Shown: positions 16,652 through 24,581 of the stretch, piece after piece
Position numbering within the stretch: the first letter of the stretch is position 1
Layout of the letters: every line of letters begins with the position of its first letter
Origin: Acidobacteriota bacterium
GTDB lineage: Bacteria; Acidobacteriota; Thermoanaerobaculia; Multivoradales; J023
Direction of reading: 5' to 3'
DNA: 33,168 nt
Assembly (NCBI GenBank): GCA_029263355.1
Contig: JAJCXQ010000801.1
Coordinates: 1 to 33,168 of the forward strand
Notes under the pieces: model-generated
Seen by the model: only the letters and a program-made list of their open reading frames with translations
Told to the model about the DNA's origin: nothing
The model's database searches: none
Program-made: the position numbers and the translations under genes

Positions 16652-19008
16652 AGCGTCATTCGTTTCGACGGCTCGCAGATTGGGAAATGCGTCATCGCGG
16701 CTGGGTTGCCCTTGGCATCGTCGCAGTGTCGGCCTTTGCCCTCGCCCAGCTACCTCGGTTGCAATTCGACTTTCGGCCCGAAGCGCTGCTCGAGTTCAGT
16801 GCCGAGGAGCAGAGTTTCGCACGGCATTTCCGCCAGCAGTTTCATATCCGCGACAATCTGGTGCTCGTAGCGCTGCACGGGTCGGAACCGGGATCGGTGC
16901 TCGACGCCCGAGGGTTGTCGCTGCTCTTCCGTCTCACTGAGGCCGTTGCTGCGAGTGGTGTGGCCGACGAAGCTTACAGCTTGACAAAGGTCCCGCGTCG
17001 CGATCTTGCTGGCGGCTTGGCGGCTCTCGCCCTCGGCAAGCTGCCACCGTTGATCGTTGGGCTGCCAATTTCCGACGGGGATGTCACGCGGGTGAGTGCA
17101 CAGGTCGAGTCGTCGCGGATGTTGCCCCGCCAGCTGGTCTCCGAAGACGGCTCGACCGCTGCCATCGTGATGGTGATCAAGAGTGGGCTGCAAGACCTCA
17201 CCCTGCTCGACCAGCCCCTAAGCGACTTGCAGGCTGAGCTCGACAGCTTGCTTGCCGCAGAAGCTGTCGAGGCTTCGTTTGATCGGCATTACGAAATTCA
17301 TTTTGGTGGCCTGCCGGTCATGCGGCTCGAGACGGTGCGCAAACTGAAGAGTGAACAGCGGAGCTTCTGGCCGCTGACTGCGGCGCTATATCTGCTCTTC
17401 TTGTGGTTCTTGTACCGTGACGTCGGACTCGCCGTCACTCCTCTGCTAGCAGTCGGCCTGGCGAGCCTGTGGGGCATCGCGCTGCTACCCCTGGTTGGCT
17501 CGGAAGTGAACGTTGTCAACAACATCGTACCGAGCCTGATTTTGGTGATCGGAGTATGTAACGCCATCCACATGCTCCATGCCTATGTCGAAGCGCGTCG
17601 TGGCGGCGCCTCTGGCGAGGATGCTGTGAGACACATGATGGCGGAGCTTGGGTTGCCGGTTCTGCTCACCAGTCTGACCACGGCGATCGGGTTTGCGTCG
17701 CTGTTGGTCGCCCGCAATGGCACTCTGCGAGACCTTGGTTGGCAAGCGAGTGCAGGAATCATGATGTCCTACCTGGCTCTGGTCACGCTGCTGCCGGTGT
17801 CGGTGAGTCGATTCGGGAATCGGTTGGGTGTTGAGTCCAACACGTTGAGCTCGTTGCCGGGCTTTGGGCACCGGTGGTTGGAGGCGTTGGTCAGCCAGGT
17901 GATCCGTTGGCCGCGATCGGCGTTGGTGATGACGCTCGTCGTGCTCGCTCTCGCCATTACCAGCGGTTTGCGTATCCCTATCGATGCGCAGGTCAACGAC
18001 ACCTTTCCGCCGGGGCATCCGATCTATGAGAGCAACAAACTGGTCGAGGACAAACTCGGTGGTTTCCTGCCTCTCGAGATCCACCTAGGGAGCACGGAAG
18101 AAGGGTACTTTTCACAGGCTGACAACCTTCGTCGAGTGTTTGTGATCCAACAGGCTCTGGCAAGCCAGCCCGGGGTCCTCGACGTGAAGTCGATTGTCGA
18201 TTTGGTCGCGGAGGTCCACGGAGCTAGGTCGGATGACAGCGTTACCCAGGTCTTGAACCCGAGCGGGGTGCCCTTCGCGCTGACGGCTCTGCGTCAATAT
18301 CAGCCGGAAGGGCTTGCTCAATTCATGACTGAAGACGCTTCGCAGATCCGGATCGCGGCGCGGCTTTCCGACGGCGGTATTCGAGCATCACTGGCGCTTC
18401 TGAAGTGGATCGAAGAGGTCGAGGGAGAGTGGATGGGAGCCTTTGATGATTCGGTCTCGGTGCGCTTGACCGGTGAGGCGTTTCTGGCGTCTCGGGGGCT
18501 CGACTTCTTTATTCGTGATCTGATTCTCAGCTTGATGACCGCAGGGGTTGTGATCTTCTTAGTGCTCGTGGTGGCGTTTCGGTCTCTACGGATGGGGCTG
18601 CTGAGTGTCTTGCCGACGGTCCTGCCTCTGGCGGTGACCCTCGGCCTGATTCCGTTTTATGGTTATCAGCTCAACACTTCCACGGTTGTCGTCTTCACGA
18701 TCTCGATCGGCATGGCGGTCGACAACACGATCCACTTGTTGACCCGTTTTCGTAGCGCCCGGCGCGAGGGGGTGGAGCTCGACGAGGCCATCCGCAGTAC
18801 GTTTCGTCAGACCGGGGTAGCGGTCGTGGCGTCGAACCTGCTGCTGATCGGTGGCTTCGCGGTGCTTTTCGCCAGCGACTTCGAACCAGTGTTCCGGGTT
18901 GCGGCGTTGACGACCACCACCATCGGCGCGGCGATGCTCGCAGCCATTTTGGTGCTGCCCGGGCTCCTGGTTCTGTGGGGAGGCCCGCTGGGTAAGTTGG
19001 ATCGCTAG
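16648..19008 (+). CDS. MMPL/RND superfamily transporter
   Basis: A 786-aa inner-membrane protein with the duplicated RND layout: an N-terminal helix (VALGIVAVSAFALAQL), a large periplasmic domain, a cluster of five to six helices (about 230-390), a second start helix near 420, a second periplasmic domain, and a second helix cluster to the C-terminus. The C-terminal half keeps the proton-relay-type Asp in SIGMAVDNTIHLLTRF. The equivalent place in the first half reads VIGVCNAIHMLHAY, with Asp replaced, so the two halves differ in this residue. MMPL-type members export lipids or hydrophobic compounds; the substrate here is unknown. A stop codon lies directly upstream in frame, so the ATG at 16648 is the first possible start; it lacks a clear ribosome site, and the ATG at 16687 is an alternative. 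Converges on the sensor kinase with 9 bp between stops. Confidence 0.88.
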   Translation: MKRHSFRRLADWEMRHRGWVALGIVAVSAFALAQLPRLQFDFRPEALLEFSAEEQSFARHFRQQFHIRDNLVLVALHGSEPGSVLDARGLSLLFRLTEAVAASGVADEAYSLTKVPRRDLAGGLAALALGKLPPLIVGLPISDGDVTRVSAQVESSRMLPRQLVSEDGSTAAIVMVIKSGLQDLTLLDQPLSDLQAELDSLLAAEAVEASFDRHYEIHFGGLPVMRLETVRKLKSEQRSFWPLTAALYLLFLWFLYRDVGLAVTPLLAVGLASLWGIALLPLVGSEVNVVNNIVPSLILVIGVCNAIHMLHAYVEARRGGASGEDAVRHMMAELGLPVLLTSLTTAIGFASLLVARNGTLRDLGWQASAGIMMSYLALVTLLPVSVSRFGNRLGVESNTLSSLPGFGHRWLEALVSQVIRWPRSALVMTLVVLALAITSGLRIPIDAQVNDTFPPGHPIYESNKLVEDKLGGFLPLEIHLGSTEEGYFSQADNLRRVFVIQQALASQPGVLDVKSIVDLVAEVHGARSDDSVTQVLNPSGVPFALTALRQYQPEGLAQFMTEDASQIRIAARLSDGGIRASLALLKWIEEVEGEWMGAFDDSVSVRLTGEAFLASRGLDFFIRDLILSLMTAGVVIFLVLVVAFRSLRMGLLSVLPTVLPLAVTLGLIPFYGYQLNTSTVVVFTISIGMAVDNTIHLLTRFRSARREGVELDEAIRSTFRQTGVAVVASNLLLIGGFAVLFASDFEPVFRVAALTTTTIGAAMLAAILVLPGLLVLWGGPLGKLDR

Positions 19009-19017
19009 TCGCCGAGG

Positions 19018-22000
19018 TCAACCATCCTCAGCAGCTCTCGTCTCGGGGTCCTGATGGCGCTCGAGGCGTTCGAACAACGCTTCGAGGCCCTTTAGCTTGA
19101 TCGGCTTGCTGATGTAATCATCCATGCCCGCCTGTAGGCACTTGTCGCGGTAGCCGCGGACGGCATGTGCCGTCATCGCAACGATGGTCGGGCGTTCTGC
19201 CGAGGGTCGCTGGTGGATCTTGCGGGTAGCTTCGAATCCGTCCATCTCGGGCATCTGGACATCCATCAGGATCAGGTCGTAAGTTCGGCGCTCCAGGGCC
19301 GCCAGCACTTCGGTGCCTGTACCCACGACATCACATCGATATCCCAGGCTCTTGAGCAGCAGGGAGGTGACCTTCTGATTGACTAGGTTGTCTTCGGCGA
19401 GCAGGACTCGAAGCTGCGAAAAGGAATCGGATTCTTCGTTTGTTATCGCTCGCTCGACACTGGGCTGGGGTTTTGCCGGCACGACCGCTGCGAGCTCCGT
19501 CAAGATGTCGTAGAGCTGCGCCGGCTTGATCGGTTGATGGAGCTCTGGATAGTCATCAGCGCCCTGAGCGGTGATCCGTTTCCCGTTTTGCGCCAAGGGT
19601 GTCAAGAGCACCAATGGGAGCTCGCGGTAACGCCCCTCCCGGCCCCAGGCCTTGACCCAGCTGACTTCGTCTCGGGTGGTGATCTCGCGATCCATGATCG
19701 CCATATCGATTGGCTCGGCCGAACTCAACCGTTCGACGGCTTCCGCCGCCGAGCCCACCGCAACAGGCAGCATGCCCCAGGCATCAGCCTGACGACTCAG
19801 CAACTGACGCATCTTGGCATTCTCATCGACGATCAAGACTCTCAGCCCCGCCAAACTTGGGTCACTGCGATAGAAAAATGATCGATCGGGCTCCATTTCG
19901 GTTTCGCTGACAATCGTGAAATGGAACTTCGAGCCGGTGTCCGGGGTACTGTCTGCCCAGATCCGACCCCCCATCAGCTCGCTGAGGCGGTTGCAAATGG
20001 CGAGGCCCAGGCCGGTGCCGCCGTAACGTCGCGTCGTCGAAGTGTCCACTTGGCTGAAAGGTTGAAAGATTGCCTGCAAGCGATCCGGCGGTATTCCGAT
20101 CCCACTGTCTTCGACGGTGAACTGTATTTTGTGGTGCTTCGGTGCTGTCACTTGGGCCGAAACGTCGATGAAGACGCCGCCATTTTCGGTGAATTTTATT
20201 CCGTTGGAGAGCAGGTTCAAGAGCACTTGGCGGGTACGTACGCTGTCTCCGACCACGGTTTCGGGCGTGTTGGGGGCCATCCAATAGCCAAGATCGAGCT
20301 CTTTGTCGGCGGCGATGGGCGCCACCAAGCTAAGAGCCTCCTCGATCAGCGCCCGAAGATCGAAGGGAGCCTGTTCGAGCTCTAGCTTCATCGACTCGAT
20401 TTTCGAGAAATCCAAAATGTCGTTGAGGATCTCGAGTAGTGCGTCACCACTGGCGCGAATCGTTTCCAACTGTTCGCGCTGCCGGGCACCGAGGTCGGAC
20501 AACAATAAGAGCTCGGTCATGCCGATGATGCCACTCATTGGAGTGCGAATCTCATGACTCATGTTGGCGAGAAAGTTGCCCTTGATGCGACTTGCTGCCT
20601 CGGCGGCTTGGGCCGCCTCCCGAGCTTCTCGCAGAGCGGCCTGCCGCTGCTGCTTTTTTCGAGTCGAGGCGAGAACTGTCAGACCCGAGATGACCAAAGC
20701 CAAGGCGTAGAGGGAGTAGGCCCACCAGGTCCGCCAGAGCGGAGGCGCGATGGTGAGGTCCAAAGTGAGAGCCTGTTCGTTCCAAACTCCATCGTGGTTC
20801 GCGGCTTTGATCTGGAGCGTGTAAGAGCCCGGGTCGAGATCGGTAAAGGTAACTCGACGGTGGGTTCCGAGATCGATCCAATCGATCCAACCCTCAGTCA
20901 GGCCTTCGAGGCGGTATGAGTAGCGGTTGCGGTCGGAAGCGGTGTAGTCGAGCGCCGCGAACTCGAACGAGAAGACGTGGTCCTTGTGATGGAGGGTCAC
21001 GCTGTCCAGGTCTTGTAGCGGTCGGTCGAGAGCGGCGGGTTGCCCGTACTTCAGGAAGGAGGTCAGCACGACGGGAGGACCGGCAGCCAGACTGCCGATG
21101 CTGTCGGGTTGGAAGGCGTTGTATCCTTCAACACCGCCGAAGTACATTTTGCCGTCGGCGCCGCGAAAATGCGCTCCGAAGTTGAACTCCTTGGATTGCA
21201 AACCATGGCTGGCTTCGTAATTCTTGAATGTCTTGGTCGTCGGATCGAAGCGAGATAAGCCATGGTTGGTGCTGAGCCACAGAGCATCGGAACCGAGCTC
21301 GGGTTGGATACCCCAGACGACCCGACTGGGCAGGCCATCGCGTTCGGAGTAGGTCTCGAAGACAGAGCTGCTTGGTCTGCCATCGAGCTTGTCGAGCCGG
21401 CTGAGACCGCCGCCCTGGGTACCGATCCACAGCACACCCGTCGAGTCGAGCTGTAACGCGGTGATGACATCGTGTCTCAGGCTGCCATCTTGGTTGGGAA
21501 GGTGTCGGAAGCTGGTGAAGCTCTGGCGCGCAGCATCGAAGCGATTGAGGCCGCCTCCGAACGTGCCGACCCAGAGCGCGCCGTCCGGGTCTTCCGTAAT
21601 GGTGCTGACCCGGTCGTTACTGAGTGTCGTTGGATTGTCAACGTGGTGTCGGTAGTGATTAAACGTCCCTGTGGAACGCCCATCGGGTGCGAGCCGGGCA
21701 AGGCCAGCACCATAGGTACCGACCCACAGGTGGCCTCGGCGATCTTCGAATAAGGAGATGACTCCGTCACTGCCGAGGCTCTCTGGACGCTCGGGGTCGT
21801 TGACGAAACGCTTGAAACTGCGTGAGTCAGCATCGAAGCGGTTGAGCCCGCCGGCTCTCAGACCGACCCACAATACTCCAGATCGATCGTGGAGCAACGC
21901 GGTGACGAGGTCGTCGCCGAGGCTCGACGGATCTTCGGGGTCATGACGGAAGACTTCATGAACGCCAGTGACAAGGTCGCGTCGGTTGAGACCTCCGCCG

Positions 22001-23229
22001 TGGGTCCCGATCCACAGGCTGTCGTCAGCATCTTGGGCGAACGCGAGCACCGGGTTGGCACTTAATCCACTGTCGTCTTCCGGGTCGTGTTGATAATGAA
22101 AGAAAGACCAAGTCGCGGGATTCCACTGGTTGACGCCACCAGCCCAGGTCCCGATCCACATCACTTGGCCGCGGTCCTGATAGATCGACATAACGCGATC
22201 ATGGCTCAAGCTCGATGGATCGGTGGGTGAATGTTGATAACGGTAGAAGCGCTCGCTGTTACGATCGTAGAGGTTCATTCCGCCGTCAGTGCCGATCCAG
22301 AGTCGACCCTGCTGGTCCTCGAAGAGAACCCTTACTCGATCCTCGCTCAGGCTGTAAGGGTCGCTGGAGTCGTATTGCGATCGATGAAAGGTGGTTGTCG
22401 ATCGATCGAATCGATTGAGGCCACCATCCTGGGTGCCGATCCACAGGCTGCCGGTACGATCTTCGAGAATCGACAGCACACGATCGTCGCTCAAGCTAGC
22501 GGGATTGGTCGGGTCGTTTCGATAACGAACGAAGGTTTCGCTGTCGCGATCGAAGAGATTGAGCCCGCCGAACGTGCCGACCCACAGGTTGCCGAGGCGG
22601 TCCAGGGCCAGGGCTCGAATCTGATCGTCACTGAGACTTGTTGAGTCTGCAGCTTCGTATCGAAAGTTCTCGACTGAGCCGTCCGTAGGGTCGATGCGGT
22701 GGAGCCCAGCATCGAAAGTCCCGATCCATAAACGACCATCAGCGTCTTGAAGAATCGTCTCGACCCGGTCCCCGAAAGAGCTCTCGATCGAGCCGTCGAT
22801 GTCGAGGGGATAACGGGTGAACATACCGGTCGCTTGATCCATGTGGCTGAGTCCGCGCTCGGTGCCGATCCAGAGATTGCCTGACCGATCCTCCAGCAAG
22901 ACCCGGATCGAGCTGTCGGATAACGTCGTCAGATCGTCGGGCTCATGTTTATGGGTGACGAAGTCATAACCGTCGAATCGGTTGAGGCCATCCTGGGTGC
23001 CGAGCCAGACAAAGCCGCGTCGATCTTGCAAGATCGCGGTGACCGTGCTCTGGGAAAGACCCTCTTCGATTGAGATCCGGTTGAAACGGATCTTCCGGCT
23101 GTGGGCCTCGAGGCTCGCGGGCAGTGCTAGGCCAAAGCAGAGGCACGCGGCGACAAGAGAGCGCACTCGACTGGCAGCGACGAGGAGGCGTCGAGTCTGG
23201 GGCTGAGTGTTTCGACTGAAGAGAGTCAT
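19018..23229 (-). CDS. Hybrid sensor histidine kinase with two beta-propellers
   Basis: A 1403-aa membrane sensor. An N-terminal signal/anchor (VAACLCFGLALPASLEA) is followed by about 14 two-component-regulator propeller repeats of the W[IV]GTxxGGLNRFD type with a period near 50 residues, which fits two seven-bladed propellers. Next come a Y_Y_Y-type domain ending in PGSYTLQIKAANHDGVW, a membrane helix (WWAYSLYALALVISGLTVLA), a HisKA domain with His892 (FLANMSHEIRTPM), a HATPase domain, and two receiver domains. Their phospho-acceptors are Asp1180 (AIMDREI, an atypical context without the usual MP) and Asp1323 (ILMDVQMPEMDG). Unlike Bacteroides hybrid regulators there is no DNA-binding domain, so a separate output partner is needed. 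The TTG at 23232 precedes the preferred ATG at 23229; no clear ribosome site. Confidence 0.93.
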   Translation of the reverse strand: MTLFSRNTQPQTRRLLVAASRVRSLVAACLCFGLALPASLEAHSRKIRFNRISIEEGLSQSTVTAILQDRRGFVWLGTQDGLNRFDGYDFVTHKHEPDDLTTLSDSSIRVLLEDRSGNLWIGTERGLSHMDQATGMFTRYPLDIDGSIESSFGDRVETILQDADGRLWIGTFDAGLHRIDPTDGSVENFRYEAADSTSLSDDQIRALALDRLGNLWVGTFGGLNLFDRDSETFVRYRNDPTNPASLSDDRVLSILEDRTGSLWIGTQDGGLNRFDRSTTTFHRSQYDSSDPYSLSEDRVRVLFEDQQGRLWIGTDGGMNLYDRNSERFYRYQHSPTDPSSLSHDRVMSIYQDRGQVMWIGTWAGGVNQWNPATWSFFHYQHDPEDDSGLSANPVLAFAQDADDSLWIGTHGGGLNRRDLVTGVHEVFRHDPEDPSSLGDDLVTALLHDRSGVLWVGLRAGGLNRFDADSRSFKRFVNDPERPESLGSDGVISLFEDRRGHLWVGTYGAGLARLAPDGRSTGTFNHYRHHVDNPTTLSNDRVSTITEDPDGALWVGTFGGGLNRFDAARQSFTSFRHLPNQDGSLRHDVITALQLDSTGVLWIGTQGGGLSRLDKLDGRPSSSVFETYSERDGLPSRVVWGIQPELGSDALWLSTNHGLSRFDPTTKTFKNYEASHGLQSKEFNFGAHFRGADGKMYFGGVEGYNAFQPDSIGSLAAGPPVVLTSFLKYGQPAALDRPLQDLDSVTLHHKDHVFSFEFAALDYTASDRNRYSYRLEGLTEGWIDWIDLGTHRRVTFTDLDPGSYTLQIKAANHDGVWNEQALTLDLTIAPPLWRTWWAYSLYALALVISGLTVLASTRKKQQRQAALREAREAAQAAEAASRIKGNFLANMSHEIRTPMSGIIGMTELLLLSDLGARQREQLETIRASGDALLEILNDILDFSKIESMKLELEQAPFDLRALIEEALSLVAPIAADKELDLGYWMAPNTPETVVGDSVRTRQVLLNLLSNGIKFTENGGVFIDVSAQVTAPKHHKIQFTVEDSGIGIPPDRLQAIFQPFSQVDTSTTRRYGGTGLGLAICNRLSELMGGRIWADSTPDTGSKFHFTIVSETEMEPDRSFFYRSDPSLAGLRVLIVDENAKMRQLLSRQADAWGMLPVAVGSAAEAVERLSSAEPIDMAIMDREITTRDEVSWVKAWGREGRYRELPLVLLTPLAQNGKRITAQGADDYPELHQPIKPAQLYDILTELAAVVPAKPQPSVERAITNEESDSFSQLRVLLAEDNLVNQKVTSLLLKSLGYRCDVVGTGTEVLAALERRTYDLILMDVQMPEMDGFEATRKIHQRPSAERPTIVAMTAHAVRGYRDKCLQAGMDDYISKPIKLKGLEALFERLERHQDPETRAAEDG

Positions 23230-23340
23230 CAAGGTCGCGGTTCGCGCATGGCGGGTGCTCCGGACGGAGCCTGTCTACACGGAAAGGTCCAAATCAGAAG
23301 CAAACATGATACCGATTCGATCTTACGGTCTGCATAACAA

Positions 23341-23370
23341 GAAAAAAGTGCTCGGGGGTATCCGAGCGCT
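23341..23370 (-). terminator. Rho-independent terminator upstream of the sensor kinase
   Basis: On the minus strand a 9-bp stem (AGCGCTCGG / CCGAGCACT, one G-U pair) with a 6-nt loop is followed directly by a run of six T (TTTTTTC). It would stop minus-strand transcripts coming from the methyltransferase remnant before they reach the kinase gene. Confidence 0.75.
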
Positions 23371-23451
23371 GCGACAAATACGATCTAGTACAGCGTCCCC
23401 CAAGTTCTGTCCGGGTTCTAGAGCGCCTAGAAGCAGCGGCGGAGGTCTGGC

Positions 23452-23513
23452 CCAAGGACCCTGCTACGGGCTCGGCGGGCGCAGCAGCCCGTTCCAAGGA
23501 CCCTTCTACGGGC
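23452..23513 (+). repeat. 20-bp direct repeat pair
   Basis: CCAAGGACCCTGCTACGGGC and CCAAGGACCCTTCTACGGGC start 42 bp apart and differ at one base. No function is evident; they sit next to the intron-protein remnant. Confidence 0.7.
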
Positions 23514-23516
23514 CAG

Positions 23517-23996
23517 CTAACGGCTGAGCGATAAGCGGCTGTCGCCAACGGCGACTGGCCGCCTCATTGCGTTGTGTACGCCGAGCTGAAGCTGAAGGTC
23601 AACGAGTCGAAGAGTCGGGTGTGCGGCATCAACGAAGTGGTTTTCTTCGGAGGACCAGTTATAGCGGTGGTCCAGCCCTGCTACAATGACCAAAGGAAAC
23701 CCGATACTCACCGCCATCAGTGGAGCAAGCACTTTGTCCCAGGCTTTTGCGTTTTGGATATTTTCAATATTTTGTCTTTCTGATGTTAATCCGGGATGTC
23801 GTTGTTCCGCCCACATGCGCCCACCGATACCAGCGGCCAAGATCAGCATGGAATATAGCCACGCCTGCCACCAGCCGAGGTCCCCGCCGCAGATGAATAA
23901 AATCAGCGGGATTAGGAGATACACCACAACTAATCTGATCCACTGGCGAGGGGATACTGTTTGAGCTGCCTCTTCATTAACCGTCTTTGCTGACAT
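23517..23996 (-). pseudogene. Isoprenylcysteine methyltransferase-like gene, truncated
   Basis: The first about 115 residues look like the N-terminal half of a bacterial isoprenylcysteine carboxyl methyltransferase-like membrane protein: helices VVYLLIPLILFICGGDLGWWQAWLY and LAAGIGGRMW, then RHPGLTSER, AKAWDKVLAPLMAV and VAGLDHRYNWS. Normal members continue with further helices and a C-terminal SAM-binding part. Here the sequence changes character after YNWS, at about 23653, and the remaining 40 codons are antisense to the reverse-transcriptase fragment. So the catalytic part is missing. Start: ATG at 23996 with GGGGA upstream; the frame extends to a TTG at 24014. Probably non-functional. Confidence 0.7.
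23571..23653 (+). pseudogene. Group II intron reverse-transcriptase fragment
   Basis: The + strand reads YAELKLKVNESKSRV followed by CGINEVVFFG. This matches the short conserved stretch of group II intron-encoded (LtrA-type) reverse transcriptases where 'LKLKVNE.KS.V' precedes 'FLGF'. Only about 27 residues remain, with no YADD box or maturase domain around it. The homology stops where the methyltransferase-like sequence on the other strand begins, so this looks like a rearrangement scar. Recognition rests on a short motif. Confidence 0.55.
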
Positions 23997-24581
23997 GTCA
24001 TTCCCCAAAATCAAATGGATTTGAGTTTGTGCCTACGTTAGATGACTTCGAGGTGACCTCACGGTTGATGTTTCGACCATGTTGGACAGCATTCTCGTGA
24101 AAGCATCGGATGTTTCGGGCAGTTTGGACAGCATTCTCGTGAAAACATCGGATGCTTCGGGCAGTTTGGACAGCATTCTCGTGAAAACATCGGATGCTTC
24201 GGGCAGTTTGGACAGCATTCTCGTGAAAACATCGGATGCGACGAGCAGTTTGGACAGCATTCTCGTCAACGCATCGCCGAACGACGCCTTCTCAGCCCTC
24301 AGCCAGCCGAGATCGACGCTCGACGACACCTTCTGAGCGTCGCCAGAAGCCTATTCGAGGTTGAACGACGCGGTCTGCAAGGCTCAGCGAGCCGAATGGA
24401 GCGTCGACAACGTGGTACGCGACAGGCGGCTTACTGTGTTTTTGGTAAAAGACAGTACCGACACCAAGCCAATCCCCGGAGGCTGGCTCGTTTTTGGGGT
24501 GTAGGCGGTGCGGGTATCAGGATCGCGATGTTAGAACTTCGGAGAAGTCGTACAAGTCGACGCGGATGACGGGATAAGTCC
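23997..24581. other. Gene-poor stretch with the minisatellite
   Basis: A 585-bp stretch between the methyltransferase remnant and the first NPWTD subtilase. Apart from the 42-bp repeats I see no supported gene, RNA or insertion sequence. A short hairpin-forming ACTTC-GGA-GAAGT lies near 24537-24549. Confidence 0.5.
24063..24276 (+). repeat. 42-bp minisatellite, about five copies
   Basis: Units beginning TTGGACAGCATTCTCGTG start at 24082, 24124, 24166, 24208 and 24250; the second and third are identical and the last is partial. A decayed partial unit precedes the first. Because 42 is a multiple of 3, open frames run through on both strands: a 14-residue repeat SLDSILVKTSDASG on + and FTRMLSKLPEASDV on -. 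The two variable bases are non-synonymous in both readings, so coding is not demonstrated. No ribosome site precedes either frame. Confidence 0.9.

Larger units (their letters stand above)
23230..23570. other. Gene-poor stretch upstream of the sensor kinase
   Basis: No supported gene. It contains the terminator at 23341-23370 and a 20-bp imperfect direct repeat (CCAAGGACCCTnCTACGGGC) at 23452-23471 and 23494-23513. The part from about 23380 onward borders the reverse-transcriptase remnant and may be inserted DNA. Confidence 0.5.

Noticed and set aside
24063..24276. Possible CRISPR array
   Set aside because: The units are contiguous tandem repeats with no unique spacers, and no cas genes are present.
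24033..24336. Small repeat-peptide genes on either strand of the minisatellite
   Set aside because: Both frames are open only because the unit is a multiple of three; there is no ribosome site, and substitutions do not favour either frame.
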